Source: an uncultured Oscillospiraceae bacterium (GTDB lineage Bacteria; Bacillota; Clostridia; Oscillospirales; Oscillospiraceae). Taken from it: a stretch of 43,987 nt of DNA. Below the pieces are notes generated by a model. It saw only the letters and a list, made by a program, of their open reading frames with translations, made no database searches and was not told where the DNA came from. The stretch spans positions 1 to 43,987 of the forward strand of contig CAAFPE010000011.1 in assembly GCA_900764755.1 (NCBI GenBank), in the 5' to 3' direction. Shown here piece by piece: positions 18,221 through 25,976 of this stretch (the stretch's first letter is position 1; each line of letters opens with the position of its first letter). A program made the position numbers and the translations under genes.

Positions 18221-18256
18221 TATTATGGCAAAATAAACTAAAATGGTCAAATAAAC
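18221..18256 (-). promoter_or_regulatory. Opu-like operon promoter in two 18-bp direct repeats
   Basis: Minus strand TTGACC (18250-18245) and CATAAT (18227-18222) with a 17-bp spacer. The same stretch is two tandem 18-bp repeats (18221-18238 and 18239-18256, 14 of 18 identical), one containing the -35 and the other the -10. A regulator binding them would cover the promoter. Confidence 0.6.
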
Positions 18257-18320
18257 AAATTGTAAATTTTGCGCCCCGCCCAAAAAGGGAGCGGCGGACA
18301 GACTCCGGAACGGACAAAAT

Positions 18321-18352
18321 GCCCCAGGCGCTCCTGATGGAGCGCCTGGGGC
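18321..18352 (-). terminator. Terminator after rubredoxin
   Basis: A perfect 14-bp stem, GCCCCAGGCGCTCC with its complement, around a 4-nt loop, followed on the minus strand by ATTTTG; 22 bp past the rubredoxin stop. Confidence 0.8.
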
Positions 18353-18373
18353 ATCAGCGGATGAGGGAAGGGC

Positions 18374-18532
18374 TCAGGCCTCAGAGAACTGGCTCTTGTC
18401 CGCACCGCACAGGGGGCAGACAAAGTCCTCAGGCACATCGGCCCACGGGGTGCCGGGGGCGATGCCCTCATCGGGAGCGCCGGCGGCCTCATCATAAATA
18501 TAGCCGCAGAGATCACAAACAAACTTTTTCAT
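18374..18532 (-). CDS. Rubredoxin (52 aa)
   Basis: A small iron-sulfur electron carrier with one Fe bound by four cysteines: CDLCGY near residues 6-11 and CPLCGADK near 39-46. The PGTPWADVPEDFVCP loop is diagnostic. Length 52 matches free rubredoxins. Start: ATG at 18532, with a weak AGCAGG upstream. It lies 61 bp after the flavodiiron gene and before the shared terminator, so it probably passes electrons to that enzyme, although the latter has its own fused rubredoxin. Confidence 0.95.
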   Translation of the reverse strand: MKKFVCDLCGYIYDEAAGAPDEGIAPGTPWADVPEDFVCPLCGADKSQFSEA

Positions 18533-18593
18533 GGAAACAACCTGCTTTCAATTCAAATTTATGCCGGAGCGGTCCGGCTGGGGGAATGGGAGC

Positions 18594-19949
18594 TCAGGCC
18601 AGCGGCTCGAAATCGCTGGCGGGACGGCGGCAGATAGGACAGGTGAAGTCATCCGGGAGGGTATCCGACTCATAGACAAAGCCACAGATCTTGCAGACAA
18701 AGCCGCGGGGCTTGCCGGCGGGTTCGGCCTCTGCCGCCGGGGCGGGCTTCTCGCCGCGGATGGAGGCGGCCAGGGTCCGGGCCAGGGCCTCCAGCTCCTG
18801 GTCCTGGCCGGGAGCCAGAGAGGACTTCAGGGTGACCGGAGCATCCAGCAGTTCCATGTCCTTCATGCCGCACAGGATCTCCGTCATGAGCATACCGCTG
18901 GCGGGGGCCCAAGAGCCGTTCTGGATGAGGGCCACCTTGCGGCCGCGGAGGGCATGGTGGGCCAGGTCCCGGAGGAAGTTGTCCATGGAGACGAAGATGC
19001 CGTTGTTATAGGTGGTGGAGGCAAAGACGAGGTGGCTGTACTTGAAGGCCTCGGACAGCACATAGGAGTAGTGGGTGATGGACACATCGTATAACTCCAC
19101 GGGGATGCCCAGCTCCGCCAGGCGGCAGGCCAGGATATTGGCGGCGGTCTCCGTCCCGCCATAGACCGAGGCGAAGGCGATGAGCACGCCCTGGACCTCA
19201 GGCTCATAGGCGGCCCACTTGGCGTACTTGTCCAAAATATAGTCCAGACCCTTCCGCCACACCGGGCCGTGGAGGGGGCAGATCATCCGGATGTCCAGCC
19301 CGGCGGCCTTCTTCAGAAGGGCCAGGACCTGGGGGCCGTACTTGCCAACGATGTTGGTGTAATAGCGCCGGGCCTCGTCCAGCCAGTCCCGGTCAAAGTC
19401 CACCTCATCGGCGAACAGGATGCCGTTGAGGGCCCCAAAGGTGCCGAAGGCATCGGCGGAGAACAGGATCTTGTCCGTGGCGTCATAGCTCACCATCACC
19501 TCGGGCCAGTGGACCATAGGGGCGTTGTAGAAGGTGAAGCTGTGCCGTCCGGTGGAGATGGTGTCCCCCTCCTTGACCAGCATGGCCCCCTTGGGGTCGG
19601 TGCAGTGGAACTGGCGGATCATGTTCAGGGACTTGCCGTTGCAGACGATGGTGGCCTCCGGGTGGCGGATCATCAGATCCCCCAGGGTGGCGGCGTGGTC
19701 GGGCTCCATGTGGTGGACGAACACATAGTCCAGGCGGCGGCCGCCCAGGGCGTGCTCCAGATTTTCAAAGAACTGGGTCTGGACCGCGCGGTCCACCGTG
19801 TCGAACAGGACGGTCTTTTCATCCAGCAGGAGGTAGGAGTTGTAGGACATCCCACGGGGGACAGGGTGGGCGCTCTCGAAGAGGGGGCTCTGGCGGTCAT
19901 TGCCGCCGATCCAGAGAAGGTCGTCTGTGACCTTGCGGATGCAGTACAT
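18594..19949 (-). CDS. Flavodiiron protein with fused C-terminal rubredoxin
   Basis: A 451-residue cytosolic oxygen and/or nitric oxide reductase that protects anaerobes. The N-terminal metallo-beta-lactamase domain carries the diiron ligands H80, E82, D84, H85 (HHMEPDH), H147, D166 and H227. A flavodoxin-like FMN domain (~255-395) has VYGGTETAANILACRL. After a linker rich in Ala/Pro/Glu comes a rubredoxin domain with CKICG and CPICRR. The ligand set is complete. The fusion places the electron donor on the enzyme, as in flavorubredoxins. It is co-directional with the free rubredoxin. Confidence 0.94.
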   Translation of the reverse strand: MYCIRKVTDDLLWIGGNDRQSPLFESAHPVPRGMSYNSYLLLDEKTVLFDTVDRAVQTQFFENLEHALGGRRLDYVFVHHMEPDHAATLGDLMIRHPEATIVCNGKSLNMIRQFHCTDPKGAMLVKEGDTISTGRHSFTFYNAPMVHWPEVMVSYDATDKILFSADAFGTFGALNGILFADEVDFDRDWLDEARRYYTNIVGKYGPQVLALLKKAAGLDIRMICPLHGPVWRKGLDYILDKYAKWAAYEPEVQGVLIAFASVYGGTETAANILACRLAELGIPVELYDVSITHYSYVLSEAFKYSHLVFASTTYNNGIFVSMDNFLRDLAHHALRGRKVALIQNGSWAPASGMLMTEILCGMKDMELLDAPVTLKSSLAPGQDQELEALARTLAASIRGEKPAPAAEAEPAGKPRGFVCKICGFVYESDTLPDDFTCPICRRPASDFEPLA

Positions 19950-20103
19950 ATCAAAAACCTCTTTTCTTTAAGTAGGCTTGGGCAAAATCTTACAAATACA
20001 TCATAGCATAGTCTGCACCGGAATGGTAGTAAAAAAACACATTTCGGGAAAAATCACAAAACAGACCGAAAAGATAGGGAAATCGAGGGCAGGATGAAGA
20101 AAA

Positions 20104-20134
20104 CGCGGGCCGCTGACAGATGCAGCGGCCCGCG
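20104..20134 (-). terminator. Terminator after the CobW pair
   Basis: A perfect 12-bp stem, CGCGGGCCGCTG with its complement, around a 7-nt loop, followed on the minus strand by TTTTCTTC. Confidence 0.8.
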
Positions 20135-20161
20135 CCGGCGGGGTTCATCCGGGCTTTGAGT

Positions 20162-21109
20162 TCAGCGGAAATACACCAGGGGATCCTCTGGGGGATCGGC
20201 CTTCTCCACCTGATCGGTGTAGAGGACCACGCCCTCCCCCTCGTAGACGTCGGCCTGCTCCCAGCGGATGACGGCGTGAACCGTGACCCACTGGCCCTTT
20301 TTCAGGGTGCGGGCCCGGTCATACTTGCACAGGAAGCCAAAGAAGCGGATGTCCTCCTCACAGCAGGTCATGGCGTTGCGCCCGGGGATGAAGGTGCCCC
20401 GGGGCAGCTTCATGCTGGTCATGGCCTGAGCCTTGAAGGTGATGGTCTTGTCCACATACCGCTCCGGGTGGTCCTGGATGTCCAGATACCAGATGCCGTA
20501 GTCGTCATCCTCCAGATCGATGTGGGACGCGTCCAGAGAGTAGGGGAGGATGTCCTCCACCTCCAGTTCCTCGCCCATCTCGTCCTCAAAGACGATCTCA
20601 CACATCCGGTTGACTGCACGGATGGACCGCTTCCAGCCGGAGAGGGGCATCTCCGGGGTGCAGCGGTTGAACAGCACCATGTCTGCCTCGGTCACCATGT
20701 CCACGATCATGGACTGCATATTGGTGCGGTACATCTCGAAGGTAGTGCCGTCAATGACGTCGATGGCCTGATAGAGGCCCCAGGTCCGGGGCAGCTTCAG
20801 GTCCCGCAGCAGCTGGATGGGCCACATCCCATTGTACTCCAGCAGGACGCGCTCGGGCTGATAGCGGCGGTCCACCTCCTCCAGGAAGGCGGTGCAGATC
20901 TGGGACTGGTCCTCCACCGGGACCACCCGGCAGTTGCGCTTGGACAGGGAAGCCTGGTCATACTCCTCTTCGCCGTCCTCACACCGGAGGAGCACCGTGC
21001 GCTGTCCGTCGTTGAAATAGTCCATGGCCAGGGTGTCGGTGAGCAGGGTGGTCTTGCCGCTGTCCAGAAAGCCGGTGATGAGGTACAGGGGGATCCGGGA
21101 ATCACTCAT
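20162..21109 (-). CDS. COG0523/CobW-type GTPase with TIGR03943-like C-terminus
   Basis: The 315-residue protein has a CobW N-terminal GTPase domain with P-loop GFLDSGKTTL (~13-22). Where typical COG0523 metallochaperones carry a CxCC metal motif, this one reads EDGEEEYDQASLSKRNC and has none. The C-terminal ~110 residues (DKTITFKAQAMTSMKLPRGTFIPGRNAMTCCEEDIRFFGFLCKY... GQWVTVHAVI) resemble the soluble domain of TIGR03943 family proteins, which occur next to metal-linked permeases. The role is presumed to be metal trafficking or sensing. It follows the His-rich CobW gene by 12 bp, in one operon. Confidence 0.82.
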   Translation of the reverse strand: MSDSRIPLYLITGFLDSGKTTLLTDTLAMDYFNDGQRTVLLRCEDGEEEYDQASLSKRNCRVVPVEDQSQICTAFLEEVDRRYQPERVLLEYNGMWPIQLLRDLKLPRTWGLYQAIDVIDGTTFEMYRTNMQSMIVDMVTEADMVLFNRCTPEMPLSGWKRSIRAVNRMCEIVFEDEMGEELEVEDILPYSLDASHIDLEDDDYGIWYLDIQDHPERYVDKTITFKAQAMTSMKLPRGTFIPGRNAMTCCEEDIRFFGFLCKYDRARTLKKGQWVTVHAVIRWEQADVYEGEGVVLYTDQVEKADPPEDPLVYFR

Positions 21110-21121
21110 GTCGGCGCCCCC

Positions 21122-22285
21122 TTACACCAGCTGGAACAGCTTTTCCAGCCCGGCCTCGTCCAGCCCGGAGCCGATGACGCACAGGCGGCCGGTGTAGTCG
21201 GCGGCGCCCTCCCGGATCTGGAACTCCTCGGGGACCAGGTCGAAGTGGAGCCAGGTCTGCCCGTCGTCGCAGGGGACCATGCCCTTGGCCCGGAGGATAT
21301 AGCCGTAGTCCTCGCTCATAGCCAGGGCGGAGAGGGCGTCCTGAAGGTCCTCCCGGCTGTACTTGCGGGGGGTCTCGCGGCCCCAGGAGGTGAACACCTC
21401 GTCGGCGTCATGTCCGTGGTGATGGTGGTGGCCGCAGCAGGCGTCGCAGGCCGCCTCATCGTGGTCATGGTGATGCTCATGGCTGTGATTGCCCAGGCAG
21501 ACGTCACAGGCAGCCTCGTCGTGACAGTGGTCATGCTCATGATGCTCGTGCTCATCGTGGTGCTCGTGGTGGTCATGGCCGCAGGAGCAGTTCTCACCGT
21601 CGTGGTGGTCGTGGTGGTGATGGTGATGCTCCTCATCCCCGCTGTGGCTGTGGCCGATCTCCTCCATCAGCTCCTCTGCCAGGGAGCGGCCGCCCTCCAT
21701 GGCGGACACGATCTGGGCCCCGGTGAGCTGCTCCCAAGGGGTGGTGAGGATGGCCGCCTTGGGATTCTTGTTCCGCAGCAGGCCGACAGCCACGTTCAGC
21801 TTGGCCTGGTCCATATTCTGGGTGCGGGAGAGGAGGATGGCGGAGGCGTGCTCCACCTGGTCGTTGAAGAACTCGCCGAAGTTCTTCATATAGATCTTGG
21901 CCTTGGTGGCATCCACCACGGTGACAAAGCTGTGGAGCTGGAGGGCAGGGGACTCCTTCTGCACACGCTCCACGGCGGCGATGACATCGGACAGCTTGCC
22001 CACGCCGGAGGGCTCGATGATGATGCGGTCGGGGGCGTAGTCGGCCAGCACCTGCTTCAGGGCGGCGCCGAAGTCGCCCACCAGGGAGCAGCAGATGCAG
22101 CCGGAGTTCATCTCGGTGATCTCCACACCGGCGTCCTTGAGAAAACCGCCGTCGATGCCGATCTCGCCGAACTCGTTTTCGATGAGGACGATCTTCTGAC
22201 CGTGGAAGGCCTCGTCCAGCAGCTTTTTGATGAGAGTGGTCTTGCCGGCCCCTAAAAAGCCGGAGATGATGTCGATCTGTGTCAT
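21122..22285 (-). CDS. COG0523/CobW metallochaperone GTPase with His/Cys-rich insert
   Basis: A 387-residue G3E-family GTPase. It has P-loop GFLGAGKTT (9-17), the ENEFGEIGIDG segment, the CxCC metal motif GCICC (62-66) and EPSGVG (91-96). Residues ~212-292 are an exceptional metal-binding tract with dozens of His plus Cys pairs, including two copies of DEAACD(V/A)C. The CobW C-terminal domain (~300-387) follows. Such tracts store or deliver zinc, nickel or cobalt. Start: ATG at 22285, 12 nt after AAAGGA, which is slightly long; frame further upstream runs through a non-coding repeat. No Zur-type site was identified. Confidence 0.9.
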   Translation of the reverse strand: MTQIDIISGFLGAGKTTLIKKLLDEAFHGQKIVLIENEFGEIGIDGGFLKDAGVEITEMNSGCICCSLVGDFGAALKQVLADYAPDRIIIEPSGVGKLSDVIAAVERVQKESPALQLHSFVTVVDATKAKIYMKNFGEFFNDQVEHASAILLSRTQNMDQAKLNVAVGLLRNKNPKAAILTTPWEQLTGAQIVSAMEGGRSLAEELMEEIGHSHSGDEEHHHHHHDHHDGENCSCGHDHHEHHDEHEHHEHDHCHDEAACDVCLGNHSHEHHHDHDEAACDACCGHHHHHGHDADEVFTSWGRETPRKYSREDLQDALSALAMSEDYGYILRAKGMVPCDDGQTWLHFDLVPEEFQIREGAADYTGRLCVIGSGLDEAGLEKLFQLV

Positions 22286-22330
22286 AGTGTTGCCATATCC
22301 TTTCTGAAGGTAAAATAAACTGGATTCGCG

Positions 22331-22457
22331 CCTTCCCCCCATTGGGGGGAAGGTGCCCCCGCAGGGGGCGGATGAGGGGGAATGCGTGCGTGGGACCGGC
22401 TCACCCTCATCCGTCACGCCCTTCGTCCGTGACACCTTCCCCCTTCTAGGGGGAAGG
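22331..22457. repeat. Structured intergenic repeat (REP-like, 127 bp)
   Basis: A chain of nested hairpins: CCTTCCCCCC/GGGGGGAAGG (22331-22353), GCCCCC/GGGGGC (22355-22369), CGGATGAGGG with CCCTCATCCG (22369-22378/22404-22413), GTCACG/CGTGAC (22413-22433) and CCTTCCCCC/GGGGGAAGG (22435-22457). Ends are near mirror images. I recall similar CCTCATCCGTCACG-type palindromes between genes in gut Oscillospiraceae, so it is probably multi-copy in the genome. It may also terminate the S41 gene upstream. Confidence 0.7.
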
Positions 22458-22470
22458 CTTGGCGTATGGG

Positions 22471-24342
22471 TCAGTCCCAGAGCAGGCCGGCGGCCTCCAG
22501 CAGGGCGTGGAGCAGGCCGGCGGCGGTCTCCCGGGTGCCGGGCTCCTGAGGCTGCTGGCTGCCGGCCAGGGCGCCCAGGCGGTCCAGGTTCCGGGCGGGG
22601 ATCTGCGCCCAGTCGGAGAAGGCGTGGTAGACGCCCCAGTCCCCGGCAGACAGGCTCTCCTCCGCCAGCTCCCGGCCCTTCATGGTGGCCCAGGCGGCCA
22701 CGGAGGAGAGAACAGTGACCATCTCCTCGTATGAGATGGTGTCCTCCGGGCGGAAGCGCCCGTCCCCGTCGCCGGACAGGAAGCCCTTGGCGGCCATGGC
22801 GTTGACCGCTCCGGCGTACCAGGCGGAGGGGGCAACGTCGGAGAAGGGGGCGCTGTCGCTCCGGCGCAGGTTCAGGGCGGAGGCAACCATGGAACTGAAC
22901 TCCGCACGGGTGATGGTCTCCCCGGGGTGGAAGGTCCCGTCCTCATAGCCGGAGAGCAGGCCGTACACCGCCAGGGTGTCGATGGCCTGGGCGAAGGGGG
23001 AGGAGGCTGTGTCGGAGAAGGTCCGGCCTTGGAACTCCAGGCCCCACTGACGGGCCAGTTCCCCGGGAGCCGTCTCAGTCCAGGTGCTGCCGCTGTACCC
23101 CACAGACAGGCGGGCGGAGGGGGGCAGGGCCTCCAGCAACTCGGTGAAGGCGGCGCGGTTGTCCACGTGCCGGGCCTGCCGGACATCCAGATAGAAGGTG
23201 TGCCCGGCCAGTTCCAGCTTCAGGGAGCCGTCCGCGATGCTGGGGACGTCGGCCCGCAGGAGGCGGGCGGCGGCCTCGGTGTTCTCCTGGGAGATCAGCA
23301 GGGCGGGGAGGACACCCATAGTGTCGTTGGTGACGCCGTTGGGGGAGTAGAAGCGGTAGGCGGTGACCTTCAGACAGTCGCCGTCAAACAGCTTGGGGGC
23401 GTTTTTCTCGTCCAGGACCAGCTGGGCCACCCCCTTGCCATAGGTCCGCTGGCCCACAGAGATGCCGAAGCCATGGTCCCGGGCGGCGGCAGCGAACATT
23501 TCCGCGCCGCTGGCACTCCAGGGGCTGGTGAGAACCACCACCGGAACGTCGGTGTAGTCGGGGGCGTCCGGGCGGATGCCACGGTAGTAGGCCAGGCCGT
23601 CGGCGCTGAGCATATAGACCATGATGCCGTCGGTAAATTTCCCGGCGGTGAGGTTGACGGCTACATCAGTGCCGCCGGGGTTGGCGCGCAGATCCATGAT
23701 CCAGATGTCCGCCTGGCCCTTCAGCTCCTCCAGGGCCTCCTGCACGGTGGCGGCGGTGGAGGCGCCGAAGCTGTCGCACTTGATGTAGCCCACATCCCCG
23801 TCCTTCAGCTCATAGGTGACGATGGGGATAACTACGGCCCGGCGCTCCAGGGTGAAGTCCCGGGTCTCACCGGTGCTGTGGAGCCGGATGGTGAGGGTGG
23901 TCCGGCTTCCGGCCTCGCCCCGGATGAGGGAGGAGGGGTCCATGCCCGGCTCCAGGGTGACGCCGTCCACCGACAAGATGCGGTCACCGGCGGATAGGCC
24001 GGCCTCCTGGGCGGGGGAGCCCTCCAGCACAGAGAGGATCTGCACCCCATCGTCCACGGTGGTCTGGATGGAGACCCCGATGCCCACCACCGTCTCGCCG
24101 TCCACCTGGTTCAGGAAGGACTGGTACTCCTCGGCGGTCATATAGGTGGTATAGGGGTCGTTCAGGGCGTCCAGAACAGTCTGAACTGTGTCCTGATCCA
24201 GGACGTTTTCCGGAACCTGGTCCACATAGTAGGTCTGAAGCAGCGTCTTTAGGTCATCAGTCTCCAGGGCGGAGGCGGGCAGCACACACAGGCCCAGGGC
24301 CAGGCTGAGGGAGAGCAGGGAGGGTAAAATACGATGGCGCAT
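22471..24342 (-). CDS. S41 (CtpA-type) protease with SLH domains
   Basis: An exported 623-residue protease. It has a signal peptide (MRHRILPSLLSLSLALGLCVLPASALE), a PDZ domain (~85-165) and an S41 peptidase core with catalytic S278 (SASGAE) and K303 (TYGKG). C-terminal S-layer homology repeats follow: AVYGLLSGYEDGTFHPGETITRAEF and AMAAKGFLSGDGDGRFRPEDTISYEEM. SLH domains hold proteins on cell-wall polymers, so this protease is probably tethered outside the membrane. ATG at 24342 follows GGAG with 7-nt spacing. It is not in an obvious operon. Confidence 0.9.
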   Translation of the reverse strand: MRHRILPSLLSLSLALGLCVLPASALETDDLKTLLQTYYVDQVPENVLDQDTVQTVLDALNDPYTTYMTAEEYQSFLNQVDGETVVGIGVSIQTTVDDGVQILSVLEGSPAQEAGLSAGDRILSVDGVTLEPGMDPSSLIRGEAGSRTTLTIRLHSTGETRDFTLERRAVVIPIVTYELKDGDVGYIKCDSFGASTAATVQEALEELKGQADIWIMDLRANPGGTDVAVNLTAGKFTDGIMVYMLSADGLAYYRGIRPDAPDYTDVPVVVLTSPWSASGAEMFAAAARDHGFGISVGQRTYGKGVAQLVLDEKNAPKLFDGDCLKVTAYRFYSPNGVTNDTMGVLPALLISQENTEAAARLLRADVPSIADGSLKLELAGHTFYLDVRQARHVDNRAAFTELLEALPPSARLSVGYSGSTWTETAPGELARQWGLEFQGRTFSDTASSPFAQAIDTLAVYGLLSGYEDGTFHPGETITRAEFSSMVASALNLRRSDSAPFSDVAPSAWYAGAVNAMAAKGFLSGDGDGRFRPEDTISYEEMVTVLSSVAAWATMKGRELAEESLSAGDWGVYHAFSDWAQIPARNLDRLGALAGSQQPQEPGTRETAAGLLHALLEAAGLLWD

Positions 24343-24368
24343 GACAGTTCTCCTTACGAAAAGCGGAA

Positions 24369-24402
24369 GGGACCGGACGCCGCCGAGGCGGCGTCCGGTC
24401 CC
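24369..24402 (-). terminator. Terminator after purA
   Basis: A 16-bp perfect stem, GGGACCGGACGCCGCC with its complement and a minimal loop, just past the purA stop and before the S41 gene; minus strand continues TTCCGCTTTTC. Confidence 0.8.
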
Positions 24403-24410
24403 ACAATGGG

Positions 24411-25703
24411 TCACAGCTTCGGGGTGCGATAGGTCATCTCCTCACGCTTGGGGCCGGAGGAGACCATGGTGATGGGCGCGCCGATGTGGGCCTCCAGGAA
24501 GTCCACATAGTCCTTGGCCTGCTGGGGCAGGGCGTTGTAGTCCTTGCAGCCGCGGATGTCACACTTCCAGCCGGGGAGGGTGGTGAACACAGGCTTGGCC
24601 TTCTTCAGCAGGGGGGTGACGGGGAAGCGGTCGGTGACCTGCCCGTCGATCTCATAGCCGGTGCAGACCTGGATCTCATCCAGATAGCCCAGCACATCCA
24701 GGCAGGTGAGGGCCACCTGGGTAGCGCCCTGGATCATGCAGCCGTACTTGGTGGCCACCGCGTCGAACCAGCCCACGCGGCGGGGACGTCCGGTGGTAGC
24801 GCCGAACTCGCCCCGGTCGCCGCCCCGGCGGCGCAGCTCATCGCCGGCCTCGCCGGTGAGTTCGCTGACGAAAGGCTCGGTCTGGGAGCCCACATTGGAG
24901 GAGTAGGCCTTAGTGACGCAGATCACGTCCTCCACCGCGGTGGGGGGGATGGCGGCGCCCACGCAGCCAAAGCCAGCCAGGGTGTGGGAGGAGGTGGTCA
25001 TGGGGAAGATGCCCAGGTCCGGGTCCTTCATGGAGCCCAGCTGGCCCTCCAGAAGGATGGTCTTGCCCTCCTTCAGGGCCTGGTGGACAAAGCCCACCGC
25101 ATCGCCTACATAGGGGCGGATCTCCTCCCGCAGGGACAGCAGCTGCTGGAACAGCTCCTGAGCGTCCAGAGAGGGCTTGTGGTACAGGTGCTGGAACAGG
25201 ACATTCTTGATGGCCAGCGCGGCGGTGAGCCGCTCCATCAGGCGGTCCTCGTGGAACAGGTCGCAGACCTGGATGCCGATCTTGGCATACTTGTCGGAGT
25301 AGAAGGGTGCGATGCCGCTCTTGGTGGAGCCGAAGGCCTTTCCGCCCAGCCGCTCCTCCTCATAGGCGTCCTGGAGCGTATGGTAGGGCATGAGCAGCTG
25401 AGCCCGCTCGGAGATGATGAGATTGGGGGCGGGAACACCCTGGTCGGTGATGGAGCGGAGCTCGTCCACCAGCTTGCGGATGTCCAGCGCCACGCCGTTG
25501 CCGATGATGTTGGTGACGTGGGGATAGAACGCGCCGGACGGCAGAGTGTGCAGGGCGAAACGGCCGCGGTCATTGATGATGGTGTGGCCGGCATTGGCGC
25601 CGCCCTGGAAGCGGATGACGACGTCAGAGCTCTCAGCCAGCATATCGGTGATCTTGCCCTTGCCCTCGTCGCCCCAGTTGGCGCCTACGATCGCTTTTAC
25701 CAT
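24411..25703 (-). CDS. purA: Adenylosuccinate synthetase
   Basis: It joins IMP and aspartate with GTP in AMP synthesis. Length 430 is normal. Signatures: NWGDEGKGK with catalytic D12, NAGHT with H40, TTGRPRRVGWFD (~300), and the C-terminal SSGPKREEM. ATG at 25703 is preceded by GGAGG at 8 nt; the open frame continues upstream to 26294 without a start signal and crosses the galM promoter region, so it is not coding. Like guaA, it completes purine synthesis but stands alone with its own promoter and terminator. Confidence 0.97.
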   Translation of the reverse strand: MVKAIVGANWGDEGKGKITDMLAESSDVVIRFQGGANAGHTIINDRGRFALHTLPSGAFYPHVTNIIGNGVALDIRKLVDELRSITDQGVPAPNLIISERAQLLMPYHTLQDAYEEERLGGKAFGSTKSGIAPFYSDKYAKIGIQVCDLFHEDRLMERLTAALAIKNVLFQHLYHKPSLDAQELFQQLLSLREEIRPYVGDAVGFVHQALKEGKTILLEGQLGSMKDPDLGIFPMTTSSHTLAGFGCVGAAIPPTAVEDVICVTKAYSSNVGSQTEPFVSELTGEAGDELRRRGGDRGEFGATTGRPRRVGWFDAVATKYGCMIQGATQVALTCLDVLGYLDEIQVCTGYEIDGQVTDRFPVTPLLKKAKPVFTTLPGWKCDIRGCKDYNALPQQAKDYVDFLEAHIGAPITMVSSGPKREEMTYRTPKL

Positions 25704-25779
25704 AATTGTTACCTCCGGGAACCGGGATTCGCAACCGCGGAGCGGATTTGCCTTATCCGATTCACAACGCAACGACAAT

Positions 25780-25808
25780 ATTATACTGCCTTTTTCCTCC
25801 CGTTGCAA
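25780..25808 (-). promoter_or_regulatory. purA: purA promoter
   Basis: Minus strand TTGCAA (25808-25803), 17-bp spacer, consensus TATAAT (25785-25780), about 77 bp before purA. No riboswitch-like fold was recognised in the leader. Confidence 0.7.
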
Positions 25809-25976
25809 GGGCAAACTATGGAGAAAAACGGAGAAAAACGCAGAGGGTTTCCGTCTGGTTCGGCGGAAGCCTCTACAATATCTTGCCTCCGGGGAAAAAA
25901 CACGGTACAATGGAGCAAAGACCCGACGCCGGACCGCAGCCGGAGCCGCGCAGGGGCGGGTCGGAAGGAGGCCAAT

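Noticed and set aside
21400..21660. His-codon tract as a microsatellite expansion or assembly artefact
   Set aside because: Codons are mixed (CAC/CAT) and interleaved with Asp, Glu and Cys; the frame stays open on both sides and CobW proteins often carry such tracts.
20120..22255. 711-codon plus-strand frame opposite the CobW pair
   Set aside because: Antisense shadow of two clear GTPase genes; the His-rich codons read backward give VVMVMV-type repeats.
24486..25976. Long plus-strand frame in front of galM
   Set aside because: It is antisense to purA and has the Gly/Leu/Val/His-rich composition of GC-driven shadow frames; galM has its own ATG and SD at 25977.
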